Assembly: GCA_963920665.1 (NCBI GenBank)
Contig: OY987272.1
Span: 3,477,001-3,541,000, forward strand
DNA from: Straminergon stramineum
Lineage: Eukaryota; Streptophyta; Bryopsida; Hypnales; Calliergonaceae
DNA: 64,000 nucleotides
Direction of reading: 5' to 3'
Shown here: one piece after another, positions 61,716 through 64,000 of the stretch
Layout: each line of letters starts with the position of its first letter
Position numbering within the stretch: the stretch's first letter is position 1
Made by a program: the position numbers and the translations under genes
The notes under the pieces: model-generated
Seen by the model: the letters and a program-made list of their open reading frames with translations, nothing else
What the model was told of the DNA's origin: nothing
The model's database searches: none

Positions 61716-61870
61716 AGTAAACTACCCCATTCTAAACTGAATGGGAGCAAGCCTATTGTGGGCTAAATTATGTCATTGGTATACATATTAGAATTTGAAT
61801 GTTCACCACTAACATAATTTTGCCCACAATGGGATGGTTTCCATTCAATCTAGAATGGGGTAGTTTACCT
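61716..61870. mobile_element. Small Tourist-like MITE with long arms
   Basis: 155 bp hairpin. The left arm starts AGTAAACTACCCCATTCTA and the right arm, reverse-complemented, AGGTAAACTACCCCATTCTA; pairing continues for about 55 bp (TTGTGGGC, AAATTATGT). Flanked by TAA at 61713-61715 and 61871-61873. About 40 bases of loop. Confidence 0.75.
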
Positions 61871-61953
61871 TAATAAAATTGCATTTTACAATGCATTGAT
61901 TTCTCAAGTTTACCAAGATCCAACTGAAAGTGCTCAATTTGGAGCTTAGTTAA

Positions 61954-62881
61954 CCCCTAAAGTTTTATGATTATGTTTTCACCAAAATTGCTCCAAAACT
62001 GTCATTTTTAGTACAAGTACCATTTTTTTTGAAAAAAAACTATTTGAGACACATGTAACCATAAGATCTTGTAGTCTTCTAACTTGGGAGCATGTAATAA
62101 AAATTTGAGAAATTTCCACCACGTGGATTGCAAGATATAAGCATTCAAATTCATTCAAATTATTTTTTTAGCCGTGCAAAAAATAAGGTAGTTGCACTTC
62201 ACAAGCTCACTTTTCTATGAAAAAATGTCCAAAATTGTGGTGCTTCTTTGTATTTTTTTTCTTAGACAAGATGGCCACGTGCTTGAAAAATTTCAGATCA
62301 TTTGGAATTATACAACATATAGGGAAAAAATAATAAGTAGACAATAATAGAGAATGATTCAAAATATTAAACTATTGATAATTTAATTATGGAATTGAAA
62401 TATGTCAATCCCAATGGTTTCAATGTTGTAATAAAAAATCTACATCCTATGATCTTATTTTTTTCCAAAAATATTGAAAATTGAGTAAAATAAGGGACTT
62501 TAAAGTTTATTTTAGAGTAGAGAATCTATAACTACCCATAAACAAAAAATCTTCATAACTTTTGACCCATTGATCAAAATGGAATGATTCAAAGCTTTCC
62601 AAGTACATATAACTCTAGAAAACCAATTTCAAATTTTTGTTTTTGAAAAAAGAGATTTATTTAATCTACCTAAATTGCCTATTTACAAAAAAAAAGTAAC
62701 ATATTAGGCCCGATAACTTTTGACTCATATTTCCAAATGTCATGAAATTTAGTGCTGATGAAGGATATTCCTCGTCCCCAACTTCTATCAAAATTTGGGC
62801 CAAAATTATGCAAATCTCGAATCATGCATACATGCCCAAAATTTCTATGTTGCCAATAAACACATGATGGTCCTTTAGGGG
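61954..62881. mobile_element. TTAA-flanked TIR element, copy in the 31354 orientation
   Basis: 928 bp between TTAA at 61950-61953 and TTAA at 62882-62885. The left end is CCCCTAAAGTTTTATG; the right end, reverse-complemented, is CCCCTAAAGGACCATCATG. Internal blocks CCAAAACTGTCATTTTTAG, CCATAAGATCTTGTAG and GATTGCAAGATATAAGC match the 31354 copy in the same order. No long ORF. Confidence 0.75.
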
Positions 62882-62885
62882 TTAA

Positions 62886-63797
62886 CCCTTAAAGTCCCAA
62901 AGTCCCAACAAGGGACTCTTGGGAATTCGGGTAGGCTTGTGTGATCACAATTTTTGACATAATTTTTTGAAACTTCTTTTGAAGATTTTTATTCATAGTA
63001 GCTTTGGGGGAATATAATTGTTTTTTCAATTGGAGCTTGGGAGTAAAAGTTATGCCACCTAAAGTCCAAAAAGCAGCTCAAGAGGCAGTACCCAAAAAAA
63101 AAAATTGAATTTCTTAAATTTTAAATTTTTGCCTCAAAGATTATTTCTTTCTCTACATCTAAAGCTTGGAGTTAATTTGTTTGAACAAGTGATGAGGAAG
63201 TTATGGACAATCTTGTTTTGGGGGCAATCTAAGTACCTTCTGGAAAAACATAGTTATAGATTTCATTGTAATTTTTACAATTTTTCAAAAAAAATTGTTA
63301 GACAAGGTTAGGTTTGCTTTCTAGAACACTCTCATTGTTGAAATTATTGTGATTCAATTCCATCTTAGAGCTATAATCGTTTTAGTTTTCCCTTCAATTT
63401 GGAACCTATTTCTACTTAACAATTTTTTAATGAGTGAAAATTAAATGTTCTTTTGTTGTTATTTTTTTCCTAGATTCTCAACTTAATTTTTCAACACAAA
63501 AAACTATAAAATCAAAATCAGTAGTGCAAAAATTTACAGTTAAGAAGATTAAAAGCCAAAAAATTGAGTCGAGTAAGGTGTAAAAATACTTATTTTCTTC
63601 ACTTTAAATGCAAATATCTTGCAATCTCTGCAGTCAAAGTTTATGAATTTCTTCCACACATTTGTATACTAGTCTAGTACAAGATCCTATGGTTAGATAT
63701 GCAAAAAAAATAATTAAATTTCTTTTTTGCTCTTTGCAATAGAAATGGCAGTTTTGAGTGGTCTTTGAATAGAAAAAAGCCATGGGACTTTTACAGG
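62886..63797 (-). mobile_element. TTAA-flanked TIR element, inverted neighbouring copy
   Basis: 912 bp between the shared TTAA at 62882-62885 and TTAA at 63798-63801. Ends are CCCTTAAAGTCCCA (left) and, reverse-complemented, CCTGTAAAAGTCCCATGG (right). Internal blocks are the reverse complement of the 31354 copy: GCAAATATCTTGCAATCTC, TAGTACAAGATCCTATGG, GCAATAGAAATGGCAGTTTT. It directly abuts the preceding element. Confidence 0.75.
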
Positions 63798-63801
63798 TTA
63801 A

Positions 63802-64000
63802 CTAAGTTACTAATTGTAGGAGTTTTTGAAGACAAATTCATGTTGTAGTCTAGTTCCATTATCAGAAATCCAATTTTTAAATGATTGTTTATGATTTTTC
63901 TATTCAAGATTTTGTGCAAGGATGTCCATTGAAAATTTTAATTTTTTAGGTATTGACAACTCTTGAAAATGAGCCTCATATACACTAGATCTTGGAGAAA
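63802..64000. other. AT-rich spacer to the window end
   Basis: Nothing recognisable. Confidence 0.4.

Noticed and set aside
1..64000. CRISPR array, operon-type gene cluster, biosynthetic cluster or rRNA
   Set aside because: No regularly spaced identical repeats, no co-directional functional cluster and no rRNA sequence were seen; the gene content is ordinary plant nuclear.

Overview
The window looks like nuclear DNA of a land plant, most likely an early-diverging one (bryophyte or lycophyte grade). The evidence is plant-specific gene families (an Armadillo-repeat kinesin, the plant mitochondrial ATP synthase 24 kDa subunit, a plant-type CCCH zinc-finger protein, a plant-type proline dehydrogenase), GT-AG introns mostly 100-300 bp long, and long AT-rich spacers full of small inverted-repeat transposons. 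The species itself cannot be read from the sequence.

Layout: 1-1307 is a repeat-type coding relic on the minus strand, broken only by in-frame stops. 1308-7293 is spacer with at least four small inverted-repeat elements. 7294-10842 (minus) is a gene for the mitochondrial ATP synthase 24 kDa subunit; its exons are so short that most are invisible as long ORFs, and I rebuilt it exon by exon. 10860-14050 is AT-rich spacer with decayed elements. 14814-16127 (plus) is a 437-codon single-exon gene of unknown function. 16128-23570 is AT-rich spacer. 24360-28474 (plus) is a five-exon CCCH zinc-finger gene. 28475-36640 is AT-rich repeat spacer. 37596-46263 (plus) is a 19-exon Armadillo-repeat kinesin of 1105 residues. 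46264-56400 is spacer with tandem repeats, a serine-type tRNA gene with an odd anticodon loop, and a Tourist-like element. 58247-61476 (plus) is mitochondrial proline dehydrogenase. 61480-64000 is repeat DNA with two adjoining transposons.

The four recognised protein genes are unrelated housekeeping or regulatory genes (oxidative phosphorylation, RNA binding, microtubule motor, proline catabolism); there is no sign of an operon or pathway cluster. All four were assembled by matching splice sites and reading phase across exons, and each gives a length near its family norm.

The most unusual items are: (1) a dispersed family of roughly 0.8-0.93 kb non-coding elements with TTAA at both ends and CCCCTAAAGGACCA-like terminal repeats, a structure expected of piggyBac-type transposons, which are not usual in plants; (2) a tRNA-Ser body with perfect stems, Pol III boxes and a T5 terminator but loop GATCAGT, which puts UCA at the anticodon and lacks U33; (3) the single-exon gene, whose C-terminal half reminds me of fungal protein families; (4) four 24-residue repeats in the kinesin stalk.
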